Positions 21,546 to 22,449 of a stretch of 22,449 bases of DNA are shown here, one piece after another (position 1 is the stretch's first letter; the number at the start of each line of letters is the position of its first letter). The stretch comes from a virus: positions 1 to 22,449 of IMG/VR virus record IMGVR_UViG_3300031787_000907; one strand, written 5' to 3'. The notes beneath the pieces were generated by a model. That model searched no databases. It was not told the DNA's origin and saw only the letters and a program-made list of their open reading frames with translations. The position numbers and the translations under genes are program-made.

Positions 21546-22378
21546 TAGTAGCGATCCACTTCAGAGAATGGATTTCTTTCACTGAAGTCGATATACTCGA
21601 ACGACTTCTGGAAGTAAATCTCGTTGTTGGCTGTTTTGGTTTGCTCTTCGACTCTGTATTCTTGAAGAACGTATTCGCCGTCCTCGTTCTGTAGGATATC
21701 GCCGTCCTCGTAGAGGAACTGATACTGCAGAATATCCTGACTGTAACGAGTTTCGATAGCGTCGATTTCTGTGTTGCCTGTAGCAAGATCGATGCCTGTG
21801 ATACGATCTACAAGCTCGCAACGCAGCTCATATGTGTAGAGCTTACCGTGCTGATAGAACACTTGCTCGTGCTCGACGAATTTTACTTCATACAACTTCT
21901 TGTTCAGCGGAAAGTAAATGAAGTCACCTTCGAACGGACGCGGTGAAGTCGTTTGATACTGCTCAGTTCCGCCAGTCTCGAGTCGAAGCGCGACTGAGTT
22001 AGCCCAACGCCCAGTGTTCGCTTCTTCGAGCTGAATGTTATAGCCTACTTCCGTGAGAACCTTTTCGTTAGATACTTGTTCCCAACGTTTGCGAGCCATA
22101 ACAAGAGTCATAGAGTCGCGAATCTCAAGATTGAACTTAGAAAGGAAATCACCTTCGCCTTCGAAGTTCTGTGTGTTCTTAACATACATCTCGATGTCAA
22201 TCGCGTCGTCGAACTTAGAAAGAGGATCTTCACCGAGCAGAGCGTCAGGACCAATGATGGTGCGAGGCAAATACTTCACGTCAAGACCATGAATCTTGAT
22301 TGACTCGATGATCAAGTCTTCAGCCGTATCTTGTTCACGACCAAACGTAAAATAGTTGAAGTATTTGTTCGTGGCCAT
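21545..22378 (-). CDS. 14: Neck protein gp14
   Basis: This 277-aa protein corresponds to T4 gp14 (256 aa), which with gp13 closes the portal after packaging and provides the tail docking site. Family residues include DLIIESIKIHGLDVKYLPRT (about 21-40; T4 has [20 protein letters not shown]), GPDALLGEDPLSKF (T4 SPDLIFGEDLKNKF) and, further on, GDFIYFPLNKKLYEVKFVEH (T4 [20 protein letters not shown]) with FYQHGKLYTYEL. The C-terminal 90 residues are strongly acidic with ILQNEDGEYVLQEYRVEEQT. It starts two bases after the gp13 stop with a weak GGAT ribosome site, implying coupling, and ends at the gp15 start. Confidence 0.95.
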   Translation of the reverse strand: MATNKYFNYFTFGREQDTAEDLIIESIKIHGLDVKYLPRTIIGPDALLGEDPLSKFDDAIDIEMYVKNTQNFEGEGDFLSKFNLEIRDSMTLVMARKRWEQVSNEKVLTEVGYNIQLEEANTGRWANSVALRLETGGTEQYQTTSPRPFEGDFIYFPLNKKLYEVKFVEHEQVFYQHGKLYTYELRCELVDRITGIDLATGNTEIDAIETRYSQDILQYQFLYEDGDILQNEDGEYVLQEYRVEEQTKTANNEIYFQKSFEYIDFSERNPFSEVDRY

Positions 22379-22380
22379 TT

Positions 22381-22449
22381 TTATCCGATCATATCAGTGA
22401 CAGGCAGCGAGTAGTTGTTAATAACTTCTTGATCTAGCTTTTCGACTTC
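22381..22449 (-). CDS. 13: Neck protein gp13, C-terminal 22 residues only
   Basis: Reading in from the window edge, one frame gives 22 residues, EVEKLDQEVINNYSLPVTDM then IG, followed by TAA at 22381-22383. Ending two bases before gp14 and finishing in a short Leu-Pro ... Gly tail, it is most simply the end of gp13, which precedes gp14 in T4-like phages and binds it in the neck. Too little is visible to confirm by sequence. Confidence 0.6.
   Translation of the reverse strand, partial: EVEKLDQEVINNYSLPVTDMIG

Overview
The window is a near-complete stretch of the virion-morphogenesis region of a T4-like, contractile-tailed phage (tailed dsDNA virus, myovirus morphology). Every gene I can support lies on the minus strand, so transcription runs from high to low coordinates. 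In that order the genes follow the canonical T4 order: gp13 (C-terminal tail only), gp14 neck, gp15 tail-sheath terminator, gp16 and gp17 terminase, gp18 sheath, gp19 tube, gp20 portal, then after a large insertion gp67-like core protein, a protein in the gp68 position, an unknown 128-aa protein, gp21 protease, gp22 scaffold and gp23 major capsid protein (cut by the window edge). Protein lengths and motifs look closer to the cyanophage/exo-T-even branch than to coliphage T4 itself. The host cannot be told from this window; no tRNA, host gene or integrase is present.

Region by region (transcription order). 22449-20260: neck and tail-completion genes and small terminase, tightly packed with ATGA/TGATG-type overlaps. 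20260-18635: large terminase. 18620-15950: sheath and tube behind a T4-type late promoter. 15907-14147: portal. 14144-4387: about 9.8 kb that interrupts the usual gp20-gp67 neighbourhood and carries eight genes for fibrous or low-complexity virion proteins: a collagen-like coiled-coil protein, a short repeat protein, a protein with an N-terminal domain resembling that of phage tropism determinants, a pure coiled-coil protein, two paralogous fibre proteins with a common N-terminal head domain, a 73-aa acidic protein, and a 1529-aa beta-rich repeat protein. 4383-2547: second late unit with prohead core proteins, an unknown protein and the maturation protease. 2533-1: third late unit with scaffold and major capsid protein.

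How they work together: the gp20 portal nucleates a prohead built on the gp22/gp67 core with gp23; gp21 protease matures it (a candidate cleavage site, LGE|A, is visible at residue 62 of gp23); gp16/gp17 package DNA through gp20; gp13/gp14 close the neck and join it to the gp18/gp19 tail capped by gp15. The inserted fibre cassette probably supplies head, neck or tail fibres used for adhesion. Three intergenic sites share the string TTTTATAAATA, an extended version of the T4 late promoter TATAAATA, each just upstream of a gene block (gp18, gp67, gp22).

The most interesting part is the fibre cassette: repeat modules are shared between three adjacent genes, and the giant 1529-aa gene is a compositional mosaic with GC-rich ends and an AT-rich centre made of about 192-aa repeats that are still nearly identical in places at DNA level.
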